64,000 bases of DNA from Lasiodiplodia sp. COLG20 (lineage: Eukaryota; Ascomycota; Dothideomycetes; Botryosphaeriales; Botryosphaeriaceae). A program made the translations under genes and the position numbers. Location: assembly GCA_009801085.1 (NCBI GenBank), contig VNWV01000001.1, positions 3,286,001-3,350,000 on the forward strand, read 5' to 3'. Below the pieces are notes generated by a model. The model saw only the letters and a program-made list of their open reading frames with translations. It did no database searches and was not told where the DNA came from. Shown here in pieces: positions 1-8,986 of this stretch. Position 1 is the stretch's first letter. The number at the start of each line of letters is the position of its first letter.

Positions 1-604
1 AGAGCTTGAGGATCCTGTCATTGTAAAGTTCGACCTTACCCACTATGCCACATCGGCCAATGTAGAATGAGCCGGATTGTTGAAGTTCGATGTGGCGCGG
101 TCAATTAATATACCGGTCAGCGACGCGACGGTCACTGTGGTGGGCTGACGGGGTGGGTCAACGGAGGCTAGAGTTGAAAGTAGCAGAGGCAAACGACGCC
201 GGGACATTAGCGCAGCAGCGGGTGGTGCTCCTGCATCGTATTACGTCATCTTCAAAAACTCTGATTGGCGCCTGAAAAGCGAGATGACGTATTTGGTCAT
301 TCAAATGGAAGCTTCTACCACCTGCTCCTCTACGCACGTGCACGCACCTGCCTGCCTACCTGCCTCGCTGACCGGTCTTCGTTGCTCCTCCACCATGTGT
401 CCCGCCACGCGGCGCTACTTGTGCTATGGGCATACGCGCCTACCTGACGAGTTTGTTCGCCGCGGCCGTGTCTATAACAGCTGTTTCGATCGCACGTCTA
501 GTACACGGAGCAAATGGGAGGAAGATATTGCTCGCGAAATTGACAGGACTAGAACGTAGCGTAGTCATGCTCCAGCTTTGGCTTAGAAGAAAATAACATA
601 TGTG
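1..604. other. Left-end non-coding or unassigned sequence
   Basis: This lies downstream of the coiled-coil gene's stop. Base composition is balanced, with normal CpA and TpG content, so it is not RIP-mutated. The longest frames are under 100 codons, overlap each other on both strands and have no recognisable motif. I see no gene that I can support. It may hold the terminator of the gene at 713-2971 and flanking sequence of a gene to the left of the window. Confidence 0.5.
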
Positions 605-683
605 GGTAGTTGAAGCCATCGTCCGGACGAGAGTGTCGAATTAAAAATTCTACATACACGTCCGGACGATAGCTTCAACTACC
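605..683. repeat. Near-perfect 25-bp inverted repeat (hairpin)
   Basis: The arms are 605-629 and 659-683. They are reverse complements with a single mismatch and contain the self-palindromic core CGTCCGGACG. The 29-bp loop holds a smaller inverted repeat, GAATT/AATTC, at 638-650. It sits just 30 bp beyond the stop of the minus-strand gene at 713. It could form a strong RNA hairpin in that gene's 3' untranslated region, or be a small mobile-element remnant, because related CGTCCGGA..GCTTC sequences occur again at 3463-3543. Confidence 0.8.
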
Positions 684-712
684 TATGACATGAGCAAAAA
701 AACAGACCTACG

Positions 713-2971
713 CTAGCCATCGGCTGTGAGAGGGGACTGTATATACATAGGGCTATGCCGAAAGCTAAGTACTAGCCTATCCGCTAAACACGCCTCCAAC
801 GCCTCCAGCACCACCAGAACCTCCACGGCCAGCACTTCCACTACGGCGAGCACTTCCACCACCTCGTCCAACACCTCCTCCAGATCCTCCAGTGCTTCCA
901 GCACTCCAGCTACTCCAGCCCCGGGGGCTTGATTTCCAACCTCCCGAGGCAGCATAGTCTCCCAAATCGAATGTCGGGCCTTTTTGTATTTCTCAATGTC
1001 ATCCAAAAGCTCCTGGACAAACTTCATGCCTTCTTCAGGTAGATTTTCAACTCTGTTAAGCTCAGTAGCGTAGGTGTGCAGGCGCCATTCGCGAAAAGCC
1101 AACAGTGCACTCCGCTTTTTGCACTTTTCCTGGGATTTCGCGAGAGCATCAAGCAAGGTATCCCTGTAGCGGGAAACTTGCGGAAGGAGATCCTCGAAGT
1201 CATCAAGAACCCCCGCAAGGCTCTCCATAGTAGCACTGCTTTGCTGGATGCGACTCCTCAAGCCATCAACAGTCTTATGAGCCGTCTTGAGGGCATTTAA
1301 GAGCCTTCCGATGTTCTCTTCTCCCTCTTTCGTCTGATCATCGAGCTGTTGGGCCATAGAGTCTGCATGTTTCGTGTAGGAATCCAAGGCGGTACTAAGA
1401 CGCTCAATCAGCGACTGCGATCTATAGCAAAGGCCATGTGCTTCTCGCAGTTCGGCATTCTGCGCAGTTAAGTCTTCCTGTAAAGAATCAATTCGGGAAA
1501 TGTATCGCTCATGATCAGCCGTCCTAGCCGTCTGAACAGCCTCGTGGACGCTGCGTGATGATCTGAGAGCTGAAGTGAGCTTTTTCATAGCCTCAGCAAG
1601 CTTGATGATGTCGGAATCTGCCATTTCTTGACGTTTTTGAGCGGCCTCCTTATCGATTAGGCTCTGCGTTTGAAGTTCTTTAAGCCGTTCTTCTTGGCGG
1701 TTAAGCTCCTCCTTATGACTCTCTGATTCTTGATTGGCTTCCTGATTACGATACTCAATGAATTCATGGAGCTCTTCTCGATGTTCTTTGTCCTTTGCTT
1801 TCAGCTCCTCTTCATTGACTGCCATAAGAGCTTTCTCGTGAGCGTCACAGTCATCACGAAGCTTCCGGAGCTCAGTCTCATGTTTGATTTTGAGATCTTT
1901 GACCTCTCGTTCATGATCAGCCTTCAGCGACTTCAATGCCGCCGTATGAATCATATCAGATGCATCTTTTTGGCCTTGGAGAAGCGTTTGAGCGGCGGTC
2001 TTTTCTGCAGCTACCGCGGCTTGCTTGGCTTTCTCCATTGTTTCCCGAAGTTCTTCTCTCTCCTTCCTTAGCGCTTCCTTCTCTTTTTCACACGACTTCC
2101 GCATTTCATCCTTCGCCCTCTCGACTTCTTGATATGCCTCGAATGCCTGTGCGGCAGAACGCTGTCGTTGATTGGAAGTCGAAGTGCTCATGCTAGCCTG
2201 TAGGTCCGCAAGAGCCTGACCAGACCGAATGTTGGCGTCTAAAGCATCTTGTACCTGTTTCTCAGCTGCATGATACTTGTCCTCTGTGGCGTTCAACTTT
2301 TGTTCTATCCTTTTTGACTCTTCGTTGGCCTTCATGAGGTCTTCATCGTGGCTCTTGTGCAACTGAGTAATCTTGTGTTGACAGCGGCGCTCGGCCTGTT
2401 CCAATTCTTTGGTTTTTTCTTCCTTGATCCTTTCCAGCTCAGCTTGGTGATCTTCACGGGCACTTTCAACAGCCTGTTGGGCGTCGGCACAGCGCTTCTT
2501 CAACTTCTCAATTACCAGCTCCCTCACCCTGATCCTCCGAGCGTTGCGTGCCTTGGTCCTTCGAAGCCTGTTCTTACGATCCCGCGCTTTTTGCTCAATG
2601 GCAGAGATCATCTTGTCTCTAGCCGCATCCACCACGCCCAATGCCTCGTCCAACAGCTGTAGAAGCTCCGGTGAGAGGACATTTTCAATGCCTGCGGAGT
2701 TGTGTATGAAGGTTTTAAGGTTTTCCACAGCTTCCTCCTCGATCTCTTCCTTCTTTCGGGTCAATTCTTCGATTGTATCATCGTTAAGGTCCTCGGAAGT
2801 GATGCTGAGAATGGCGTGGTGGTACTGATGGTCGAGTTGGTGTCTCTCCACCCATTTAGACGGCTTTTTCGGGCCCATACTGGCAGATGAAGCTGTTTTG
2901 AAGCTTATTCTTGACCGAAACTGTGAATTTGAGTGAACTCTTGTCTTTGAGTAAGATTGTTGGTCGGGCAA
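713..2971 (-). CDS. Long coiled-coil protein, 752 aa, function unknown
   Basis: A single uninterrupted frame of 752 codons. Residues 1-45 are Ser/basic and look disordered. Residues 65-90 are acidic helix. Residues 128-160 are a strongly basic stretch rich in Arg/Lys, a possible nuclear-localisation or nucleic-acid-binding patch. From about 145 to 640 the chain is almost continuous heptad-like coiled coil rich in Glu, Lys, Ala and Leu, as in SMC-like, myosin-tail or spindle/septum scaffold proteins, but without an ATPase head or motor. Met32 (codon ending at 2878) is an alternative start, since residues 1-31 are poorly conserved-looking. The tail (residues 685-728) is a repetitive Val/Leu/Glu stretch that is probably not the true reading (see the Gly-rich alternative frame at 777-930). 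I recognise no family; a structural role is inferred only from the coiled coil. Confidence 0.85.
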   Translation of the reverse strand: MPDQQSYSKTRVHSNSQFRSRISFKTASSASMGPKKPSKWVERHQLDHQYHHAILSITSEDLNDDTIEELTRKKEEIEEEAVENLKTFIHNSAGIENVLSPELLQLLDEALGVVDAARDKMISAIEQKARDRKNRLRRTKARNARRIRVRELVIEKLKKRCADAQQAVESAREDHQAELERIKEEKTKELEQAERRCQHKITQLHKSHDEDLMKANEESKRIEQKLNATEDKYHAAEKQVQDALDANIRSGQALADLQASMSTSTSNQRQRSAAQAFEAYQEVERAKDEMRKSCEKEKEALRKEREELRETMEKAKQAAVAAEKTAAQTLLQGQKDASDMIHTAALKSLKADHEREVKDLKIKHETELRKLRDDCDAHEKALMAVNEEELKAKDKEHREELHEFIEYRNQEANQESESHKEELNRQEERLKELQTQSLIDKEAAQKRQEMADSDIIKLAEAMKKLTSALRSSRSVHEAVQTARTADHERYISRIDSLQEDLTAQNAELREAHGLCYRSQSLIERLSTALDSYTKHADSMAQQLDDQTKEGEENIGRLLNALKTAHKTVDGLRSRIQQSSATMESLAGVLDDFEDLLPQVSRYRDTLLDALAKSQEKCKKRSALLAFREWRLHTYATELNRVENLPEEGMKFVQELLDDIEKYKKARHSIWETMLPREVGNQAPGAGVAGVLEALEDLEEVLDEVVEVLAVVEVLAVEVLVVLEALEACLADRLVLSFRHSPMYIQSPLTADG
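777..930 (-). other. Alternative Gly/Ser-rich reading frame for the coiled-coil gene's C-terminus
   Basis: Over this purine-rich, internally repetitive stretch all minus-strand frames are open. The frame used by the 752-aa product gives a Val/Leu/Glu repeat. A second frame gives a Gly-rich tail with repeated SGG, GRGG and SAGRGG motifs ending at a stop at 777. Gly/Arg/Ser tails are common in eukaryotic proteins, so this may be the real C-terminus, reached by a small intron or hidden by a sequencing frameshift. I found no convincing GT..AG intron by eye, so this is unresolved. Confidence 0.4.
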
Positions 2972-3786
2972 GATTCAGTGGTGTCAAGAGCCTCTTACAT
3001 AACTGTTTCCGATTTGGAAAAGCCACACTAAGCTTATCGTGTGTGAATCTGGCGGTGAGAAGCAATGAGTTCTCGACTGCCCGTGGTGGACAATACGGTC
3101 GGATTGCCTTCCACGTCGACGTCGCCGAGAGGGCCTGTGACTGACGGCGGCGCGATGGGCGGCAAAGAGCTTGTGATTGCGCAGGGGATGATGCGCCCGA
3201 CAGTGACAGGCCGAGCTGACGGTGAAGACGGTGCTCGAGAAGGAGGATTGTCGGAATGAAAGAGGGAATTTTCCGAACGATGGCCGGCTGTGTATGCTGC
3301 GCGGTGGAGGCCCGCGACAAATCCACGTCACGTGCGCAAGTGAAGGTGGTCGCGCAGGGAAGGTGCTCACCTGCGCCGTAAAAATTTTACGTCCAGGTGC
3401 GCGCGTAGACTCTAGTAGATTCTACGCATTAGACGAGTCACTCGCTCAGAAATGAAACGAGTTTACGTCCGGATGATAGCTTCTGCTCTCCGTGTGACAA
3501 TAGTGAGAGACGCGAACCTTCATATCCGGATCGGAGCTTCACCTTCCCTCAGATTGGTCACTTGTGGAGTTACCGGTTTCAAATTCACATTTCAATATCC
3601 TACTTACAAAATCCTGGACACGCTGAAGCTAGAATTTCTTTCCCTTTTTTAAGCAAGAAAATGTCTAACAGCCCGGCAGGTACAATGTATCTGTTTGAAG
3701 ACAACGGCTGCCAGAGCTTGCCACTTGATACCACCCTCAACCACTGGTCGAACGTCCGAAGTCCTCAGGATTCCCTTCAGCGCTCT
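2972..3786. other. Intergenic region between the two minus-strand genes
   Basis: About 815 bp with normal composition. It should contain the promoter of the coiled-coil gene (starting at 2971 or 2878) and the 3' end of the gene at 3787-5880. Minus-strand frames of 128-156 codons overlap each other and the first gene's start, and show no domain. I do not call them genes. Confidence 0.6.
3463..3543. repeat. Diverged relative of the 605-683 hairpin arms
   Basis: ACGTCCGGATGATAGCTTC near 3465-3483 closely matches the right arm at 659-676. A second partial match (ATCCGGATCGGAGCTTCACC) lies near 3524-3543. The spacing, about 60 bp, is similar to the first element, but here the two motifs run in the same direction. 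This suggests a small dispersed repeat in the gene-rich part of the window, not a gene-specific terminator. Confidence 0.45.
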
Positions 3787-5880
3787 TTACCTCTTCGTCC
3801 ACTTCTTTGCTGCTGCCTTCTTTGAAGGTGGATTTTTCTGTCCGCCAATCTCTTCCTTTACTGCCGGAATCCAATATTCAATGTCAGTCCAGGCCTTTCC
3901 GGCGCGGTACTTGTCAATGACCGGAAGGATGACAAGATGTTCGCCTATCAGGCTGGCACAAGTCCGTTTTTTGGTAGCGCACATCTGGCATTGATAGCCA
4001 GCCTTGAATCCCGATACTCTCTTGTTAGTTGTACCGCGATCCACAGAGTAGTTTGCATGGCAGCTCTTCTGTCCGACTGTGCCTCCAAGCCACTTAATAG
4101 AAAGCTCAGGGTTACGTTCATGGGCCTTGTTAATATACTCCATGAGCTTCGTTGCAGTGGCCGGCGCTGCATCCATGAGAGCCTGTATCTTGCGGTCATC
4201 GTGGCTGTTGCCTTGATATACGCGGACCTTCAATTGCCTGCCGCCAAGAGCCTCCAGCATATCTTGATTCAATGGGAGCGGAGGACCTTGGGACAGCGAA
4301 GAAGAGGGCAGTGGAGTTCGATGCCGCTGAGAGGAAAATGGCTGTGGGGTGCGCTGTCGCTGAGAGGCTTGAATTGCTTGGCTTCCCTCGTGTGGACTCT
4401 CAACCGCCATTTCACCCCCAGAAAGTTGTCTCACTCCATGCTGACGCATCTCCCCTCGGAAACGAGGCGCTTGCAAGCTGGATGACTGACCATGAAGCTC
4501 ATCATCAAGCATTTCTCGACGTGATTCCTCCACGGCTGCTTGTATCTCCTCCTCTTCGCGAATCCGCTGCATATCCACCTCAAATTGCATATCCTCGTCC
4601 AAAGGACCGGGCTGTTCTTCAGCAGTAGCCCTGCCCTTACCCTTGTCCTGAGTGGCAGTGCCGCTCTCTTCCTCTATCTCTTTGTGATCTTCGCGCTCAC
4701 CTAGAACCACGTCTCTGTGTTCACTTACGATGACATCTCCATCGTCTCCAAGCTGGGGAAGCTGCGGCGAATCAGGCTGCTCCTCCACGATGGTATCGGT
4801 CGTTCGTGGTGGTTCTCGGCTATTCATCATCTTCAGTTCCAGAGCCAGTCTTGATCGATCTATGGTAGCGTGGAATTCTTCGTTGGCGAACTGTCCAGGT
4901 CCAGGAGGAATGGAATTGGTAGCTTTAAACCAATCATCAAGCGACAGGGCCTTCTTATCCTTGGCACGTAGATTAAGAATGTTCCTGGTGGCTGCCGGGC
5001 TAGCCACTGGGCTGGTGGTCAGCCGTGACGACGGACGGGAGGAGGATGACTCTCTGGAAGGTATGACTTGGCCTGCTGATCCCTTACGGCGCCTTTCGGG
5101 AGAAGTCCGGTTCTCATCTGAAGGGCGTCTATGCGTGGCACCGGAGCTTGGGTATTCGGGCATGTAGGGCTGGCGAGAATCCTTGATATCTGCGAGCGTG
5201 TTGGCGAACTGGGATAGGGATCCAGTAAGCTGGAGGTCTGCCGTAGCCAAGCGCTCAACATCATCCTCCTCATCACCAGATTTCAACGGCAATGTGACCC
5301 GATCCCAACTCTCTCTTTTGTATTCGGTGGGCGGTTCGGTGGGACGCTGTTGCATGGCAGTCTTGATATCCTTGATATTGCTGTGGAGACGAGTGATCAA
5401 CTTCTGTGCGGATTCAGAGTGCATATGGTGAGGCTCGTCATCTATCCGAGCGCGATTTTCATCAGCTTGTACGGTTTCGACAGCCTGGAGTACCTCTGCC
5501 GTCTGCGGGTGCACATTGTTGCTACTTCCAACGCCGATACGGTTGACCGCTGGCAACTGCTGCAGATTCCTCTCTCTCACTTTCAATGTATGGGACAGGC
5601 CGATGATTTCTATGCCCGTCGTGTCCTGCAAAGTATTAGGGATGCGCGGCGGGTCGAAGGTCTGGCTGAGGTCATTGTCGCGTTGCTCCTTTGACAGCTT
5701 AATCTCCTCCTCTGCATCGGCTAGCAGCCGGTCAATCTCATCTCGATCCATGATTGTGTATGGCACGTCAGTGATGTCGGCACGGCGGGGAGACTGGGTA
5801 GTGGAAATAAGAGAGGTGTCGGTGCGGGTGAAGGTGTCGGCGCGGGTGAAGATATCGGCAGCGGATGACGTATTGCCCAC
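3787..5880 (-). CDS. Disordered protein with UIM-like motif and C-terminal Cys cluster, 697 aa
   Basis: A single open frame of 697 codons. The start MGNTSS fits the N-myristoylation pattern (Gly2, Ser6), so membrane attachment is possible. Residues 10-22 contain a short repeat (FTRADTFTRTDT). Most of residues 1-540 are polar and disordered, with Ser/Pro/Arg-rich stretches at 245-300. Residues 442-456 (EEEEIQAAVEESRRE) match the ubiquitin-interacting-motif pattern: acidic run, hydrophobic residue, Ala, Ser, then acidic residue. The likely folded domain is C-terminal (about 551-680), with Cys617-His618, Cys641-x2-Cys644 and Cys651, plausibly zinc-binding, followed by a Lys-rich tail. I do not recognise the domain by name. 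It is transcribed toward the coiled-coil gene and starts about 0.7 kb from the RIP-mutated block, yet shows no RIP damage. Confidence 0.8.
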   Translation of the reverse strand: MGNTSSAADIFTRADTFTRTDTSLISTTQSPRRADITDVPYTIMDRDEIDRLLADAEEEIKLSKEQRDNDLSQTFDPPRIPNTLQDTTGIEIIGLSHTLKVRERNLQQLPAVNRIGVGSSNNVHPQTAEVLQAVETVQADENRARIDDEPHHMHSESAQKLITRLHSNIKDIKTAMQQRPTEPPTEYKRESWDRVTLPLKSGDEEDDVERLATADLQLTGSLSQFANTLADIKDSRQPYMPEYPSSGATHRRPSDENRTSPERRRKGSAGQVIPSRESSSSRPSSRLTTSPVASPAATRNILNLRAKDKKALSLDDWFKATNSIPPGPGQFANEEFHATIDRSRLALELKMMNSREPPRTTDTIVEEQPDSPQLPQLGDDGDVIVSEHRDVVLGEREDHKEIEEESGTATQDKGKGRATAEEQPGPLDEDMQFEVDMQRIREEEEIQAAVEESRREMLDDELHGQSSSLQAPRFRGEMRQHGVRQLSGGEMAVESPHEGSQAIQASQRQRTPQPFSSQRHRTPLPSSSLSQGPPLPLNQDMLEALGGRQLKVRVYQGNSHDDRKIQALMDAAPATATKLMEYINKAHERNPELSIKWLGGTVGQKSCHANYSVDRGTTNKRVSGFKAGYQCQMCATKKRTCASLIGEHLVILPVIDKYRAGKAWTDIEYWIPAVKEEIGGQKNPPSKKAAAKKWTKR

Positions 5881-6540
5881 TGCAGATTCTTTTAGGAAGG
5901 TGCGCGTTTACTTGTCAGTTGTAACGGGTATGAGTTGTAACGGTACACCATTCTTGGATGCAGATACAGCACCCGCAGGTATTACTATACGAATCGGGCT
6001 GATTCACTACGCCAGACCGTCGCGACATGACTTTACATTCGGCGTTACGACGGCTTGTAAGGAGAGCTTCGATCTAGACACCATCTTTCGTAGATACGAG
6101 CGAGTGACCTATCCGCAAGAAAGGCATAGAACCCACCCGAAACTTACGAGGACGTTGTGAGAAGGAAAAGTTTGCGGTGTAGGTAAGCAATGTTACAAAC
6201 CTTTAAATGGAGAAAGTCTGCGTACAAAACAACACGCAAACCCTTTCAATTATGCCACTCCGCTTGCGCGTCATCCTTGCTCTACATGCTGTTAACAGCC
6301 GGCAAGAGCGTTGACCGGACGTCGAGAGCGACACGTGACTCCTCTATCCGTGTCCGACTAGAAGCGCCTTACTTTTATTTGGCCAACGCGTCGCTCTTCT
6401 TCGACTATACCACCGTCTCTATTCTACACTCCCATGCGCACTGCGAGAGACCACCGTATTAACCGCTACCTCGCGCGACCTCACCGTTATTATCGATAAC
6501 AGTAAGCTCACCGTTATTATTTATAACAGGTTAGATATAC
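5881..6540. promoter_or_regulatory. Promoter region and edge of gene-type sequence
   Basis: This 660-bp stretch precedes the start of the gene at 5880 and should hold its promoter. Composition is normal, with CpA and TpG present. A 90-codon plus-strand frame (6190-6462) has no supporting features. The last 60 bp begin the transition to the AT-rich block. No specific factor site can be assigned. Confidence 0.5.
6480..6529. repeat. 23-bp direct repeat at the composition boundary
   Basis: CTCACCGTTATTATCGATAA at 6480-6499 (full unit to 6502) is repeated at 6507-6529 with two changes, separated by 4 bp. Each copy is itself an imperfect palindrome (TTATCGATAA core in the first). It lies within 100 bp of the point where CpA and TpG disappear. 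Confidence 0.7.
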
Positions 6541-7060
6541 CTCGACATACTAAGTCTCTCTCTAGCGAACGTTAATAGAGAATAAAGCTTAAGACAACCG
6601 ACTCGCGTTCTAATATCTTCTACTAGCGCTTCGTTAAACTATTATAGTTATAATTTTAATACTTAGATCTTAGCGAATAGTTTAAAATAGTTTTAATAAC
6701 TAGAAGAGTATAACTAAATATACTCTTATACTACTCGAATTTAAAATTTAATAATCTATAAAAAAGTTCTAAGATATAATTTAATTATACTTTATTATTT
6801 AGCGGTTTATAATACTATATAAAAAATAATATAGTTTCTTAACTAATCTATAAATTTTATTATAAAATATTTTTATATATTACGTCTTTAAAAGATTTAT
6901 AGAAGATAATAATAAAGCTTTTACTTTATAAAATTAATTTTTTAATTTATTATATAGAGTTTAATTTTATTTACTTATACTAGTTATTTTACTTTAAAAA
7001 TTAGCTTTAAAATAAAATAATCTTTAAACTTATTATTTATAGAGTAGATATTAATACTAA
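6541..7060. other. RIP-mutated AT-rich DNA, unidentified
   Basis: The first few CpA dinucleotides persist to about 6600. After that CpA and TpG are virtually absent. No LTR, TIR or coding motif that I recognise. It is the left flank of the short inverted-repeat element that begins at 7070, and its continuation is the sequence from 52,882 onward. Confidence 0.7.
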
Positions 7061-7069
7061 AATAATATA
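7061..7069. repeat. Left 9-bp target duplication of the split MITE
   Basis: AATAATATA here and AGTAATATA at 52873-52881 differ by one A/G transition, the kind RIP makes. They flank the two halves of the element and show that they were once one insertion. Confidence 0.7.
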
Positions 7070-7122
7070 GAGATAAATATAAAATTATATATATTTAATA
7101 GTTATTCGATCTAAATAGTACG
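7070..7122 (+). mobile_element. Left end of a MITE split by the G2 retrotransposon
   Basis: Terminal inverted repeat starting GAGATAAATATAAAATT, matching the complete copy at 62322-62789 across its first 50 bp. The element is interrupted at 7122 by a Gypsy LTR. Its remaining 408 bp resume at 52465. The two pieces together are about 461 bp, the same as intact copies. Confidence 0.85.
7118..7122. repeat. Left target-site duplication GTACG of outer G2
   Basis: GTACG directly before the LTR at 7123 is repeated exactly at 52460-52464 directly after the LTR that ends at 52459. Five bases is the usual Gypsy target duplication. This ties two LTRs 45 kb apart to a single insertion. Confidence 0.88.
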
Positions 7123-7889
7123 TATTATAAACTCTAGAAAATATAAGCTTTATAATTTTAAGAATAAAAAGCCCGTATAAAAAAACTTATCGTAAGAGCT
7201 AATAAGTCTTACGAATAAAAAAGTTATATAGTTTTAGATTTCGTATAGAAATTTAAAGAATACGAGATAACGACGCGTATAAAAATACTAGTAGATAGTA
7301 GCTAAGACTCGTATAAAAAGAATATTTATAAAAGTACTATAACTTTAGAAAAAAGTACGAGCTAAAGAATTTTTTACGAAATAAAGAACTATAAAATTAA
7401 GCTAAAAATTAAAGATTTAGACGTATAATTATTTTAAAATAGTATACGAAGATAAAAAGCTAAAAAAGCGAATAGAAGAAAATAAATAAGATATAATATA
7501 ATATTACGATTACTTTAAAGTTAAAAAAACGCTCTAAACGCTAAGATTACGTACGACTTATAACGAGTTCTTACGAGTCTAGACTTATAACGATTTAATT
7601 TAAACTTTTATAAGCTAAAGCTTATAAGAGCTCTTTAGATTATAACTAGCTTTTCTATAGTATATAGATATACTTATTAGCTAGATATTTAACTCTTCGT
7701 AGTTAACTTAAAGTTCTAATTTAAACTTTATTAATTTAAAGATAATCGACTTACTATATATTATATAATTACGTAATATTCTCTCGTTTAATTATTATTT
7801 TCTTTCTCTTATCTCTTTAAGATAAACTTTATAATTTATCTAATTTACTAAGCGACTTCGAAGCTTAATAAAAGAAATTTATTATTATA
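7123..7889 (+). repeat. 5' LTR of outer G2
   Basis: Same family as 51693-52459, 23752-24505 and the reversed copies at 12817-13626 and 36839-37594. Diagnostic shared segments are AAAAAGCCCGTA near the start and the CGACGCGTATAAAAATACTA block. The TATAAAAATA inside this block may be part of the old promoter. Confidence 0.9.
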
Positions 7890-8571
7890 CTTTAATTATC
7901 TTTCTTATAAGAGAAGAAAGATAGTTAATTAAGAAAAAAGTATTAATCTAGTATAGAAATTACTAATAAAATAGATATTAATTATAGTTAATACTACGAT
8001 TAGTATAAATAACGTAGATAATAAATCTATAGTCTCGTCTTTATAAACGAATATAATTTCTTTTAATAAAAAACTTTAGAGAATAATCTAAAAATTACGT
8101 ACGTAAAATAACGTTCTTTAAGTTTAAGTTATTTAAATTCTCTAGACGTCTCTAGCGACTAAAATTAAGATATTTAAGCCCGATTTATACTATAAAGATT
8201 AAAAGAAGATATAAATCTTTTTATTTTAGCTTAATAACTATATCTACTTCTTCTAGAAATAGTTTATAGAACTAGAAAACTAGATACTATACGCTAGTAT
8301 CTATTTTAAAAACGCGATAGAATAATAATTCTAGTTATTTAAAAGAGAGTATTAAAGTAGATTTTTTTTTCTTTAGAACGAGACTACTAAATAACTTTTT
8401 ATAAACTATTAAAACTTCGTAACCGCTTTAAAGTAAATCTTTAGCGGTCTAAATAAAGCGCGTTAAGCTACTTATACGCTTTTAGAAATTAAATAAATAG
8501 AGTTAGTTTAAGACTATACGATTAAGTTTTAAGACGTAGCTTTCTTAATTAAAGAATACTTAAATCTTACG
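7890..8571 (+). pseudogene. G2 gag, N-terminal part, RIP-degraded
   Basis: Sequence directly after the LTR matches, in reverse orientation, 36838 leftward in the other G2 copy. Shared blocks include CTTATAAGAGAAGAAAGATA. It breaks off at 8571 where G1 inserted and continues at 45981. Many stop codons, not translatable. Confidence 0.75.
8567..8571. repeat. Left target-site duplication TTACG of G1-1
   Basis: TTACG precedes the LTR at 8572 and is found again at 45981-45985, right after the LTR ending at 45980. Removing everything between them rejoins the G2 gag, which then lines up with the other G2 gag copy (34404-36838, reverse strand). Confidence 0.87.
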
Positions 8572-8986
8572 TATTACGAAATTAAAATACGGGTTAAGCG
8601 GCGTAATAAAACTTATAAACGAATTAAATTATCTTATATCGAAAATTTAGACGTATCTAACTTATTTAAGTAGCTAATAGTCTAACTCTATAAAGTAGAT
8701 CTTTCTTAGCTACTAGCTACTCTACTATCTATACTAATACTATAGTCTAGCTAACTAGCGGCTAATTATAGTATATAAAATATATTTACTTATAGTAAAT
8801 AGAATCTTCGTAGTTAATTTTAATTATTATTTTATATCTCTCTTATTATCTTTTCTATTTAACTACGGCTACTATTCTCTATACGTAGTATTTAGTAATA
8901 TTCTAGATAGTAGTAGTAAACTTTTAACGCTATATATTTATTTAACGTCTTTATCTTATCTACTCTTCTCGAGTTCTAGCGTAATA
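8572..8986 (+). repeat. 5' LTR of G1-1
   Basis: Same family as 43302-43712 and 45566-45980. Its 3' half is also shared with the reversed LTRs at 16516-16936, 17538-17962 and 24859-25288, whose other halves differ, so the family has at least three LTR variants. Confidence 0.88.

Noticed and set aside
2856..3326. 156-codon minus-strand frame upstream of the coiled-coil gene
   Set aside because: It overlaps the gene start and another long frame, has mixed low-complexity composition and no domain, and is best explained as promoter or 5' untranslated sequence.
6190..6462. 90-codon plus-strand frame next to the RIP border
   Set aside because: No motif, signal peptide or Cys pattern typical of a small secreted protein, and no independent support.
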